Virus record (IMG/VR): IMGVR_UViG_3300024257_000061
Span: 1-22,188 of that record
DNA length: 22,188 nt
Direction: 5' to 3' (one strand)
DNA from: a virus
Shown piece by piece: positions 13,620 to 22,188 of the stretch (position 1 is its first letter; every line of letters starts with the position of its first letter). The notes beneath the pieces were generated by a model. The model made no database searches, had not been told where the DNA came from, and was given only the letters and a program-made list of their open reading frames with translations. Made by a program: the position numbers and the translations under genes.

Positions 13620-14698
13620 AGAAGGTCGCCCAGCTTCGAGAAGATATACTGGCTGAAATTAAGCTGGGTATTTTTACATACGAATTAACATTCCCTGATT
13701 CTTACAAAAACATACAAAAATCAAATGATCTTCTTGGTAGAAACTCAAATAAATTAACCACTGGTGAATACCTTCTTACTTGGCATGAGTACAACGCACG
13801 ATCTTTAGAGGAAACTTCCAAGAGTGAAAATCTAAGGATAATTCACACATCTTTATTGCCTGATCTTGGTCATATTCCACTGGCAGATCTTAGCTGGTCT
13901 GATATTAAGGCAATGGCTTTAAACTGGCACAACACCACTAAGACAATCAGAAACAAGCTTGCGCCTTTACGCAAAGCATTAAGGCACGCTTTAGATGATG
14001 GGCTGATTGAGTCCAACGTCCTACTGGGAAAGTCGGTTGACGGCATTCAAAAAGACTTCAACCCTGAAGAAGAAGAGATATCACCCTTTGACATGAGAGA
14101 AAGACAAGCTCTGCTGGATGCCTGCGTTCACCAACAGGATCATAATTTGTTCAAGTTTATTATGTGGACTGGCTTGCGCACGTCTGAAGTTGTTAGTCTT
14201 ACATGGAGTGACATAGACTGGCATAAAGGCACTGCTAGAATTAACAAAGCAAAACCACGCAAAGCCACGCACATCAAACGCCCAAAAACAAAGGCAGGTG
14301 TTAGGCAGGTCAAACTATTCCCTGACGCGCTCCAAGCCTTGGAAGCTCAAAAAGATCACACGTTATTAGTTGGCGATCAAATATTCAATAATCCGAACAC
14401 TAAAGAGCCTTGGAATGGCGATGGAGCGATTCGTGAACACTTTAGAGTTATTTGTAGAAAGGCCAAGGTTAGATATAGAAGACCTTACCAGTTGCGACAC
14501 TCTTACGCGACCATGATGCTAATGGCTGGCGAACCTGTTAGATGGCTATCAAAACAAATGGGCCACGCAACTCCAATGCAAACTATGAACGTTTACGCAA
14601 AATGGATTGATGAAGATTCACCTGATGCTGGAAGCAAAGCTGTCGAAATGTTTTCAACTGTCAAACCTCAAAATAAGACATCCTGCAAAACTGGATAA
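13499..14698 (+). CDS. int: Tyrosine recombinase integrase, arm-binding type
   Basis: 399 aa. The ATG at 13499 is preceded by GGAGG at 13484-13488. The N-terminal ~70 residues (SSIRINFVYLGKRWYEIIKG, then EIKLGIFTYELTFPDS) match the Min27-like/DUF3596 arm-type DNA-binding domain. A core-binding helical domain follows at about 85-185. The catalytic domain shows Arg227 (WTGLRTSE), Lys265 (PKTKAG), YQLRH with Arg333 and His334, His356 (QMGH) and nucleophile Tyr366 (NVYAKW). The Tyr at 330 replacing the first His of HxxR is normal in this subfamily. It integrates the phage at a tRNA gene through the attP lying 110 bp downstream, and its arm domain probably reads the ACGTGCTA repeats. Confidence 0.95.
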   Translation: MGTGYRGVSKYSESSIRINFVYLGKRWYEIIKGTPSDTNLEKVAQLREDILAEIKLGIFTYELTFPDSYKNIQKSNDLLGRNSNKLTTGEYLLTWHEYNARSLEETSKSENLRIIHTSLLPDLGHIPLADLSWSDIKAMALNWHNTTKTIRNKLAPLRKALRHALDDGLIESNVLLGKSVDGIQKDFNPEEEEISPFDMRERQALLDACVHQQDHNLFKFIMWTGLRTSEVVSLTWSDIDWHKGTARINKAKPRKATHIKRPKTKAGVRQVKLFPDALQALEAQKDHTLLVGDQIFNNPNTKEPWNGDGAIREHFRVICRKAKVRYRRPYQLRHSYATMMLMAGEPVRWLSKQMGHATPMQTMNVYAKWIDEDSPDAGSKAVEMFSTVKPQNKTSCKTG

Positions 14699-14755
14699 AT
14701 CCACCTCTCCAACACCTTCTTTTTACCTCTCAACATACCCCAAAAAAGAGGGCAA

Positions 14756-14775
14756 ACGTGCTAAAAAACGTGCTA
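14756..14775 (+). repeat. attP arm sites, Int side (two copies)
   Basis: ACGTGCTA at 14756-14763 and again at 14768-14775, 12 bp apart and in the same orientation, separated by AAAA. They match the three sites on the other side of the core. Likely binding sites for the N-terminal domain of the integrase. Confidence 0.75.
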
Positions 14776-14805
14776 CTCGCTCTACAGACCCTACTAAGAG
14801 TACAT

Positions 14806-14838
14806 GAGGTGCGGGTTCAAATCCTGCCAGCCCAGCCA
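14806..14838 (+). other. attP core: tRNA 3' end
   Basis: A T-arm (GCGGG, loop TTCAAAT, CCTGC), a 3' acceptor strand CAGCCCA, G73 and CCA form an exact tRNA 3' end. No 5' half is present, so it is not a gene. Integration here would restore a host tRNA 3' end. A U1-A72 pair with G73 hints at tRNA-Gln or tRNA-Asn, but this is a weak inference. Confidence 0.85.
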
Positions 14839-14846
14839 TTTTATTT

Positions 14847-14886
14847 CCTTAAATATCAATGACTTACATCATATTTAGGGATTTTT
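14847..14886 (+). terminator. Candidate terminator for the int transcript
   Basis: CCTTAAATAT (14847-14856) pairs with ATATTTAGGG (14871-14880), 10 bp with one G-U, around a 14-nt loop, followed by ATTTTT. It is AT-rich and thus weak, and lies between core and arm sites, so it could also be a structural part of attP. Confidence 0.4.
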
Positions 14887-14930
14887 ACGTCCAAAACCTA
14901 CCTCCCAGTACGCCTAGGTTGTAGCGTTTC

Positions 14931-14962
14931 GCGTGCTACAAAACGTGCTAAAAAACGTGCTA
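14931..14962 (+). repeat. attP arm sites, distal side (three copies)
   Basis: GCGTGCTA at 14931-14938, ACGTGCTA at 14943-14950 and at 14955-14962, each 12 bp apart and in the same direction as the pair near int. The last copy lies only 15 bp from the stop of the giant minus-strand gene. Confidence 0.75.
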
Positions 14963-14977
14963 CTTTTTTCTGGGTAA

Positions 14978-17900
14978 TTATTTCTGATTATAGAGCTTCA
15001 AAAATTGACGTTGCTTTTGGCTAATAGTTTCGATAAACTTTTTAGCTTCAGCATCTTTCCCTGACTTTTTAAGATTGCCATATCCCTTCCAATATTTACC
15101 AATCATCTTTTCAAACATAACTGCTTTTTGCCACATTACGCGATCTTTTGATTTATTTCTAATTGAAACATCAATAGCTTCGTTAAATCTATCAGTCAAA
15201 GAATAGTCTGTACGATTCTTAATTACACGTCTAACAAAAGGAATGTCATTAATCTTCGCGCTGTCATCTTGCAACTTCTCAGGCAAGTGTACTGCGCGTC
15301 TGATAAATGATCCAAAGCCACCTAGTAAATAGTCAAAAGTATATTCGAGAGATTCAGGGTGTATGTTTGCAAGCTTGCCAGTACCTGTGTGTGTTTCATC
15401 TCCGCCACTTAGGTGGTGTAAGAATTGAGACATTTCCACAGCCCATTCGTTTGTGCCTTTTTTATAATCATAAGGCGCTGGCGTTGGATGCTTGCTGTAC
15501 TTATCCTCTTTATAGATCTGACCACCATAGAAGTTTTTGTTGTCTTTAAGATCAACAAAAGGCAATTGCATGATCGTAGGCAACATTTCTTCCATTGGGT
15601 TTTCAGTTGAAATAATATCAACTGGTGCTAGTGAATACATAACACTACCCATCATTTCAATCATATCATCATAAGGGTCTAGCTTAACTTGAAACTCGTT
15701 GTCGACATCAATAGAGGCCAACGTGTATTTAGCAACCTGATTGGCCAAAGTATTAACCATAGCCAAGTTAAGAGGCAATGGAACATGTGCCATCTTATCC
15801 TCTGCAACCATAACGTTAAAGCCAGTGTTGCGTTGGTATGCTGGAATGTTCTGATAATCATTTTCACCATCATCATCGTCATCGCCCATTAGCATCATTT
15901 GCATCATAGCATTCATCGTCCAAACACCAAACGCTATATATAACGAGTGACGAACCTTCTTATGCTTGAATGATTCAATCGTTCTCTCTGCGCCCTGAAC
16001 TGCTGGGTTAACAAACAACCATGTAGCCTTCATCCAACCTGATTGATTACCCTTCATGTTGAAGTCTAACGATACATTCTTAGCGATAAATGACGCGCGA
16101 TCCATTACCTGACGCTCTGCTTTAGTTAGCTCACTAGGTTTGATATGATGGCCTTTAGGGAAGTTTTCATCTAACAAGGTTCTAAAAATAGCAAGTCTAA
16201 TGCCGTTCTCCATAACCTCGTTAGTTTTCTTAACTTGCTCCATTAACAATCTAACACCCTTTACTGGGTTGTAATTCGCACGAGATATGTTTTTAATTCT
16301 AGCTTGGATGTGTTTATTGGTTTTTTGGTAGTCTGTACTTACCACTGACCAGCCAGTCTTTCCACCAAATTCTCTTAGCAACGCAAAGTCACCAGTCTTA
16401 TCATCACCCCATTGATATTTAGCAATATCTTTCCATGCCTTAGGAAGGTTTTTCATTACCTTCTTCTTCCCATTTTTCATGTTTTGAAACTCAGGGTACT
16501 TGTCCATTTGGAACATCACTGTGCCAAAGTCACGCACTGGGTTGGTAAACAAGGCGAACTCAGGATTGTACATAGTTATCATAGAAGATAAAAATCTCAT
16601 ATACTGTGCCAGCCACTCACCAGCAGTGCCTTCTAAACTTTTAGTGCGCTCATTACGCAGTTGCTGAATAATTCTTTGAGCAACTTCAGTTTTAGGCTTA
16701 ACCAATACACGAACAGGTTTTCCATCTTTATTTTTGCGAGTGTTGTCATGTACAATAAAGTCATCTTTATCAATAGACCTATTGTAAACAACCTCAACCA
16801 AACCAGTTTCAGGATTAAGCTTCTCTTTGTAAGAGACAGGGTTCATGTCAAAGTCACGAGAACTGCCTTCATAAGAGTTAATCATATTAAGAAGACCACG
16901 CTCAATGTTAAGTTGTCCAACGCTCTTTAGTAGGTCTCCTGTCTCTCTTAGTAGGTTAGTAACAACATCACCTGATTCAGATTTACGTCCTAACGCCTGT
17001 TGTTGCTTGCGTTGTCCGCGACCAACACCACTTGGACTATCTGAGTAAGGATTGTAGAAAATGCCAGCATCTTCAATGTTTCCAAATTCTTTCCAAGAAA
17101 CGTAATTAGGCTCGCGCTTGTTATACATGTTAATGTTTGCTTGAGTATCTAAACCAAACTCAACTTTAAGCTTATTGTTTCTAGCGATAACTTTACGATA
17201 CCACGCTTCAACTTTTTTCAAGCCTGCTAGTTTTTCTGCTGAAAGACCATCAATATATCTAACGCCCTGAGCTTCCGTCCAGCCTGCGTATTCCTTGATA
17301 GATTTATCTTGTCTGCGATCACGCATCATTTTCAGTCTTGCGCCAATAGCTTTAGCTTTCATATAGCTATCAAAGTCTTTCATGGTTAGCTTGTTTGACT
17401 TTAGATTCTGCTTGTACTGATCTTCAAAAGACTCTAACAACATCTCTGTCATTTCCTTAACACCAGCATTCTGAGTTTTTAACTTCTCATACAAAGTGTT
17501 TTTTCCAGTCAGTTGTTTTTCATAGTGCTTCAAGTAATGATCAGTATTTTGGATATGCTCAATAGCATTACCAACTTTAGTTACCTCTACTTTTTTGCCA
17601 CCATCAAAATCTAATCTTTGTTTTGACGGACCACGCTTGGAAGCCTGCGGTTGATCTAAACCTTCAAGCTTCTTAGTATCGCGCTCCTTGGTTTTATCAT
17701 TAATCTTATTGCCAAAATCAAGATCATCATCACCTTGACCGATAACTGCTTTATTATCTTTACGAATAAAGCTATCTTTATTATCTTTTTTAGTCTTGTT
17801 GCTTTTGGTTTGAAATTTAACAGCGCCATTATTTAAAACATCTAAAGAAGTTTTGTCACCCTTTCTAGCCTTGATGTACTGACGCATAACCTTAGCCATT

Positions 17901-17980
17901 ATGTCTTGTGTCTTAATAAGATCGTCAGTAAAGAAAACAGCCTTAGATTCGCTTCTTAGCATATCATGCTGTCTTGTCAC
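14978..17980 (-). pseudogene. 3' part of a split giant polyvalent protein (1000 codons)
   Basis: Open frame of 1000 codons. Its first 44 residues repeat the end of the upstream frame because of a 121-bp tandem duplication, so it is best read as the C-terminal part of one gene. Its GTG start has no convincing ribosome site. Contents: a basic, low-complexity linker (about 55-130), helical regions, then TNPVRDFGTVMF near residue 470-485 in a segment resembling the LPD38-type domain of large polyvalent phage proteins. A hydrophobic patch (SLYIAFGVWTMNAMMQMMLM) is followed by a DDDDD run. It ends FLKLYNQK. Such proteins are thought to ride in the virion and enter the cell with the DNA. If the duplication is an assembly error, this is simply the end of an intact protein. 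Confidence 0.7.
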
Positions 17981-18100
17981 CCTTTCTAGCCTTGATGTAC
18001 TGACGCATAACCTTAGCCATTATGTCTTGTGTCTTAATAAGATCGTCAGTAAAGAAAACAGCCTTAGATTCGCTTCTTAGCATATCATGCTGTCTTGTCA
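17853..18100. repeat. Perfect 121-bp tandem duplication
   Basis: Bases 17853-17979 equal 17974-18100 over 127 bp at a 121-bp offset; the hexamer TTGTCA sits at the left end, the middle and the right end. No mismatch was found. 121 is not divisible by 3, so the second copy shifts the frame and creates the stop and restart that divide the giant gene. Confidence 0.95.
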
Positions 18101-21100
18101 TTTTTCCAGCTTTATCGAGCAATTTAGCAATCCAAGTGCCAATCCATCTAGCAATCTTTTTGTAAGTTGCCATGTTTTCAACAGCCACTTTTTTCCAAAA
18201 CATTTCACTGTTCCAGTTGTCAGCCATTAGATCAGCAACAAACTCTTCACGCACACCATCAAGATCAAGCAGTTTTATACCTATTTTTGTCATGTCTGCG
18301 TCTAGCTGGTTTTTGTATTTATTAAACCCTTTGTCATCAACAACAGATCTTAGCGACTTAACAATCTGATCGAACAGCTCAGGGTTATCTCTGCGCATCT
18401 CATGAACCATTTCATGACCGATCACTGAAATATGTTGTTGCTCTGAATCCTCGTTAACAAATATAGCGTTAGGCCTACTGCCTATTACAGCGCCATTAAA
18501 CCTATTTAATGCTTCATCAGTTTTGACTGGTGTGATTCTTTTATTGAACAAGATTTCAAGCTCTGTGCGCTCCTCTTGAGACATATCCAGTCTTCCTTGG
18601 GAGATTTGCACATCCTTGACTGGCTTTCTAAAGGCGCGTGCCAAAGCAAGTCTAAAGTGTTTGATGTCTTCTTTGTGCGCTTGAGTAAATTCAGTATCTT
18701 GTTCATTAGTTGAATCATGCTTTAAACTTTCCTTTGTTTTAGTTTGGAATAGTACAGTAGGTGAGCCGTCTTCAGGAGTAATGTCAGATTCATACCAAGT
18801 GTTGCCCTCGTTATCAGTAATCTCTCTAAGATCAGGCCTTAGTTTTTCTAGGTATTTATAGAACACGCCCTTGGTCTTTGTTTCAGGGTCATAACCATAC
18901 TTGCGAGCAATATCTTGATACCCGTTTCCATTAGGAACGTCAGAAAGTTTAAAGTTTTCCTTATCCATGCCAGTTGCGTATGACTCATCGTAAACATCCA
19001 AGTGTTCGCCATACTCCTGTGCAACCACCACATAATCTATACCATCGTAATCATATATGTAGTACGAACTATCAAAAACCGCCTCAAGTTGATCAGCAGG
19101 ATTGTCTTGTAAAGCCCCTTTGTATTCATCATAATATTCGTCACTAAGGGTTTGTCCTACTCCATATCCACCATATCCATAATTCATTAATTCTGTTATA
19201 TCAAGAGCTTCTAATTCAACCTTGACATTAGATAGATCGGTTTTCTTTTCGTCATTTTGCTCAATATAATCTCTGCGACCTACTATATCTTTAAACAATC
19301 TTTCTCTAAACTCATCCACATCAACATTGTATTCAAAGTCTTGATGCCAGTTTGACGCTTCTTCATCAATAAAATCTTCAAGACGAAACTCTCTAACACC
19401 ACTCTCTGCGCTTGCTATTTCATAGCCACCATCTTCACCATAATCATTTGTCATGATCGCGTCCATGCCTAGGTGTGTAGTTACAGTATCACCAATAGAC
19501 TGCTCTCCATGGACCAAAAATCCACCTTCTCCATCTTGCTCTACATAACCTTCAATATATGAAATTGTCTGTGGTGTTGGGAATCTAATCACTTTAGAGC
19601 CGTCTCTGTGAGCGCCCTTGATTGCTTCTTGAATTGTCACCTTATAATGGTCTTGCTTAAAGCCTGCGAATTGATCCGCTTTGTCAATTTCCAATTCTTG
19701 TTGCTTGGTAATATCTGCATTCGCATTTGATTTCTCTATTGCTTGTGCTTTTTCAATATGGCTCTCTATGATTTTAATATAAGGCGCTACATTTTCATTA
19801 GTCCAAAGTTCAACTTCTGTTGGTAATAGTCCACTAGAGGCGTGCTTCATTTCACGAAGCATAGAATTTATAGCTTTCTTTTGGTTGTTATCTGAGTTGT
19901 TATCTCTTTGGTAAGTTATAAGGCTTCCAAATTGAACCCCAGTATCTCCATTATCTAGCACTCTATGAAACGCTATTAGCTTCTCTGAAACAACAGGGAT
20001 ATTGTCACGATAGTAATTACCTTCACGCGCATATTTATTGTCAAGACGTTTAGTGATACCTTTTGCTTTCTTAGAAAGGTAGCCTAATCTTACTTTTTGG
20101 TTGTCAACAAATCCATCTAGTACACTAACAAGTTCATCTAAATTGCCAGCTGTTTGAACCCTGACAGGAACGCCAGCCTCTACAACTACAGGATCTGATT
20201 CAGAGCGCTTATACTTATAACTATCCAAAGTCAAACCGTATTCCTGAATTGAAGCTATACCACGATCTATATACCCACGCATTCCTAGATCCTTTAGATC
20301 AGCCAAAACCTTCACAGAGTTTGTATCAGTTTCCCTATTGTTTCTAGCGCCTGCTATCTGATGTAGATCGTAGTCAATAATACTTATAACCCTATCTATA
20401 TAGTCAGTTTCACCTTCAAACATTCCTGATATTTTTTCTAGGCCATTCAAGCGTTCGATTAGTGGTATCAAATCAACATTAGATATATCACCACTATTAA
20501 GGCTGTCCACTAGGTCAGCGACTGCATCTCTAATCTTAGTGTAATTTTCTTTACCAAGCTTGTTATTGTCTAAACTCCTAAGTGTTGTTGCATCATCATA
20601 AAGTTCAGAATCCCTTGTAAGATAGTTGTCTTTAGAGTTTTTAACAATTTCTTCTTCCTCTTGCTTACGAAGCTCTTTGTTAGATCGAGTAAGCGACTTT
20701 CTGACACTAGCCTTGTTAATATTTTGCATTGTGTCAGATTGATACTCAAGGACATGAGTGATTTGATCTTCATTCTTTTCAATACTCAATGTGCCTTTAT
20801 CATAAGCCAGCATCATTTCTTTAAGCTGTATGTTTGAAACTTTATTAATCTCTTCTCTAAGCTTTAAAACTTCATCATCTATCACATCTTTAGATAGTGT
20901 TGGTCCGTTTCCTAAAATCCTGTTAAATTTATGAATCCAATGATCGTAAAGATGACCGTCATGAGGTATAGTCTTTTCGCCATCCTTAATAATATGAACA
21001 TCGTCAACATTTAAAGTTCTTCTGTAATGCGATAGCATGCCAGCGTCTTCAGTCTTTCTATTTGCGAAGTTATCTATGTAGGTTTGTGCTTCTTCCTCAG

Positions 21101-22188
21101 TGTTGAAATCTGCGAACGTGCCTGATTCAAGGTTATCTGCGTTTAAATCTTTCAAGGTGACATAATACTTGTCTTGGTCAACATACTGTGCTTGTCCATC
21201 AACCTCATGTGAGCCAGCACTAATCTTTCTAATCTCTAAATCTTTACTGGTTGTTGTCTTATCAAAGTCACCACTAAAATGTCCTTTCTCACCATGATTA
21301 AAATCAGTATTTAAAATGATTGTTTTTGAGTTTTCGCTATTGGCATTTAGATCAATATTGTCAGTGCCATAAGTGCTATACGTGTCACTCTCAATAGTTT
21401 CAAACTGAAGTAACTTGCTTTCCATTGCTTTAATAAACGCAGGGATGCTAATCTTTTTCGCATCTTTAAACTCAGGCATTTGCATTACCTTATTAACTAT
21501 ATTTTTATCTCTTGTGGACGCTTGCTTCTTTCCACCAGCTAATAAGTTATCAAAATGTCCACGCTTAACAAACTCTTTACCGTTCGCCTGTTTTTCAAGA
21601 TAATCAATCATTCGAGTGGTGAACCTTCTACCACCACTTTTGACCGAGAAGTTAATGTCACCAGCTTTCTTATTGGTGTTATACCCCCACTCATGCAAAT
21701 CACCTGCTGTATTAAGCTCGCCTGCTTTTACTTGCTTCTCGATAATATCAAAACCTTCACCTAATACATGTTCACCATGTTTATTAGCATAGTCTTTACT
21801 TGTTGAAACCCAATCGCCATCATTAATACCTTTAGTGCCTATTGGTACTGCTCTGTAAACATTCACCTTAGCATTAGGATTTCCTTTTGAGGCCTTCATT
21901 ACAGAAATAGTTTGAGCGTCTGCATTGGCGTATTCACCACCCATTCCATAGTATCTAGCAAAGTTAGGGTCGCTTGCCTCGTCAGGGAATATCTCAGAGA
22001 AATCATCTAATGAGTTTTTACCTTCAGGTTTGGGTGCTGAGTGTGAGCCTTTGTAGTCTTTCACCGAGAAGTTAATGTCGCCATCAAACTCATCATCAAA
22101 TTCTTCAGCCAAATTGTCATTCTCTGATCTGCGAACGCCAACAAACCCACTGTCTTTTTCTACAATGTCATAGTTAGCAGTTAGGCCG
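17964..22188 (-). CDS. Giant polyvalent protein, N-terminal part (open at right edge)
   Basis: The frame is open from the right edge to a TGA at 17966-17964. A TTG at 22112 has been used as start below for numbering (1382 codons), but the frame continues upstream for at least 25 codons without a stop, so the true start is outside. Modules: an ART-like domain about 84-145 (YRAVP with Arg87, WVSTS at 101-105, Glu141 in HEWGY); twin linkers GDINFSVK at 11-18 and 151-158; long acidic/helical stretches; a segment KVTIQEAIKGAHRDGSKV like one seen in other polyvalent proteins; a boundary ending VLFQTK; and a zincin HEMVH (His1233, His1237) with Glu1290 downstream. The last 45 residues come from the duplicated 121 bp. 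It is probably a virion-delivered multi-enzyme protein; the family is known, the exact role is not. Confidence 0.8.
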   Translation of the reverse strand, partial: GLTANYDIVEKDSGFVGVRRSENDNLAEEFDDEFDGDINFSVKDYKGSHSAPKPEGKNSLDDFSEIFPDEASDPNFARYYGMGGEYANADAQTISVMKASKGNPNAKVNVYRAVPIGTKGINDGDWVSTSKDYANKHGEHVLGEGFDIIEKQVKAGELNTAGDLHEWGYNTNKKAGDINFSVKSGGRRFTTRMIDYLEKQANGKEFVKRGHFDNLLAGGKKQASTRDKNIVNKVMQMPEFKDAKKISIPAFIKAMESKLLQFETIESDTYSTYGTDNIDLNANSENSKTIILNTDFNHGEKGHFSGDFDKTTTSKDLEIRKISAGSHEVDGQAQYVDQDKYYVTLKDLNADNLESGTFADFNTEEEAQTYIDNFANRKTEDAGMLSHYRRTLNVDDVHIIKDGEKTIPHDGHLYDHWIHKFNRILGNGPTLSKDVIDDEVLKLREEINKVSNIQLKEMMLAYDKGTLSIEKNEDQITHVLEYQSDTMQNINKASVRKSLTRSNKELRKQEEEEIVKNSKDNYLTRDSELYDDATTLRSLDNNKLGKENYTKIRDAVADLVDSLNSGDISNVDLIPLIERLNGLEKISGMFEGETDYIDRVISIIDYDLHQIAGARNNRETDTNSVKVLADLKDLGMRGYIDRGIASIQEYGLTLDSYKYKRSESDPVVVEAGVPVRVQTAGNLDELVSVLDGFVDNQKVRLGYLSKKAKGITKRLDNKYAREGNYYRDNIPVVSEKLIAFHRVLDNGDTGVQFGSLITYQRDNNSDNNQKKAINSMLREMKHASSGLLPTEVELWTNENVAPYIKIIESHIEKAQAIEKSNANADITKQQELEIDKADQFAGFKQDHYKVTIQEAIKGAHRDGSKVIRFPTPQTISYIEGYVEQDGEGGFLVHGEQSIGDTVTTHLGMDAIMTNDYGEDGGYEIASAESGVREFRLEDFIDEEASNWHQDFEYNVDVDEFRERLFKDIVGRRDYIEQNDEKKTDLSNVKVELEALDITELMNYGYGGYGVGQTLSDEYYDEYKGALQDNPADQLEAVFDSSYYIYDYDGIDYVVVAQEYGEHLDVYDESYATGMDKENFKLSDVPNGNGYQDIARKYGYDPETKTKGVFYKYLEKLRPDLREITDNEGNTWYESDITPEDGSPTVLFQTKTKESLKHDSTNEQDTEFTQAHKEDIKHFRLALARAFRKPVKDVQISQGRLDMSQEERTELEILFNKRITPVKTDEALNRFNGAVIGSRPNAIFVNEDSEQQHISVIGHEMVHEMRRDNPELFDQIVKSLRSVVDDKGFNKYKNQLDADMTKIGIKLLDLDGVREEFVADLMADNWNSEMFWKKVAVENMATYKKIARWIGTWIAKLLDKAGKMTRQHDMLRSESKAVFFTDDLIKTQDIMAKVMRQYIKARKGDKTA

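Noticed and set aside
13499-14698. A defective integrase because the first His of HxxR is Tyr
   Set aside because: The PYQxRH form is usual in this integrase subfamily and all other catalytic residues are present.
14806-14838. A complete tRNA gene next to int
   Set aside because: Only the T-arm, 3' acceptor strand and CCA are present; no D-arm, anticodon arm or 5' acceptor can be paired upstream.
14756-14962. A CRISPR-like array because of the repeated ACGTGCTA units
   Set aside because: Repeats are 8 bp at 12-bp spacing, with no spacers of constant length and no cas genes; their place around an attP core fits integrase arm sites.
17964-17980. Two separate genes with a 17-nt overlap, like other coupled pairs here
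   Set aside because: The 44 residues shared by the end of one and start of the other come from the exact 121-bp duplication; removing one unit gives one continuous gene.
22110-22112. TTG at 22112 as the true start of the giant gene
   Set aside because: The frame stays open upstream to the window edge, no ribosome site is seen, and the GDINFSVK linker only 11 codons later suggests another module before it.

Overview
The window looks like part of a temperate tailed-phage genome (Caudoviricetes) with podovirus-style (P22-like) head genes. It is AT-rich, almost fully coding, and very compactly packed. The gene set (CI/Cro-like switch, RusA, YbcO, NinB, Gp157, SSB, Xis, Int) suggests a proteobacterial host. 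I cannot name the host or phage from sequence alone.

Layout. (1) The leftward unit, about 8310 down to 1, starts at a Cro-like repressor. It then carries a Cys-rich small protein, a RusA resolvase, a lambda-O-like replication initiator with an iteron-type origin inside the gene, a 177-aa protein where lambda P would lie, YbcO, three small unknowns, NinB and another small ORF. Terminase small and large subunits, portal and a scaffold follow; the scaffold runs off the left edge. Most junctions are ATGA or TAATG overlaps. (2) The switch lies at 8311-8467: a divergent promoter/operator region with two TACA-N3-TGTA palindromes and a CI-like repressor that appears leaderless. (3) The rightward unit, 8468-14698, has the repressor, a terminator, a membrane protein with an apparently non-ATG start, and a good sigma70-type promoter. 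After these come small unknown genes, a recombination cassette (DUF1071/Sak3-type annealing protein, winged helix, Gp157, SSB), a tandem-HTH protein, Xis and Int. (4) attP lies at about 14756-14962: a tRNA 3' end flanked by 12-bp-spaced arm repeats (two on the Int side, three on the other). (5) From 14978 to the right edge, on the minus strand, is one giant polyvalent-type protein gene. It is now split by a 121-bp tandem duplication and is open at the right edge.

The modules fit a lambda-like plan. The switch drives a replication/head arm one way and a recombination/integration arm the other, and Int works on the adjacent attP. Because attP is intact with phage genes on both sides, the sequence represents a circular, permuted or otherwise non-integrated phage form rather than a prophage/host junction.

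Most noteworthy are the 121-bp duplication that breaks a 2337-codon-plus ORF, the giant protein's ADP-ribosyltransferase-like and zincin-like modules, the two-class repeat origin inside the initiator gene, and the regular attP arm array.
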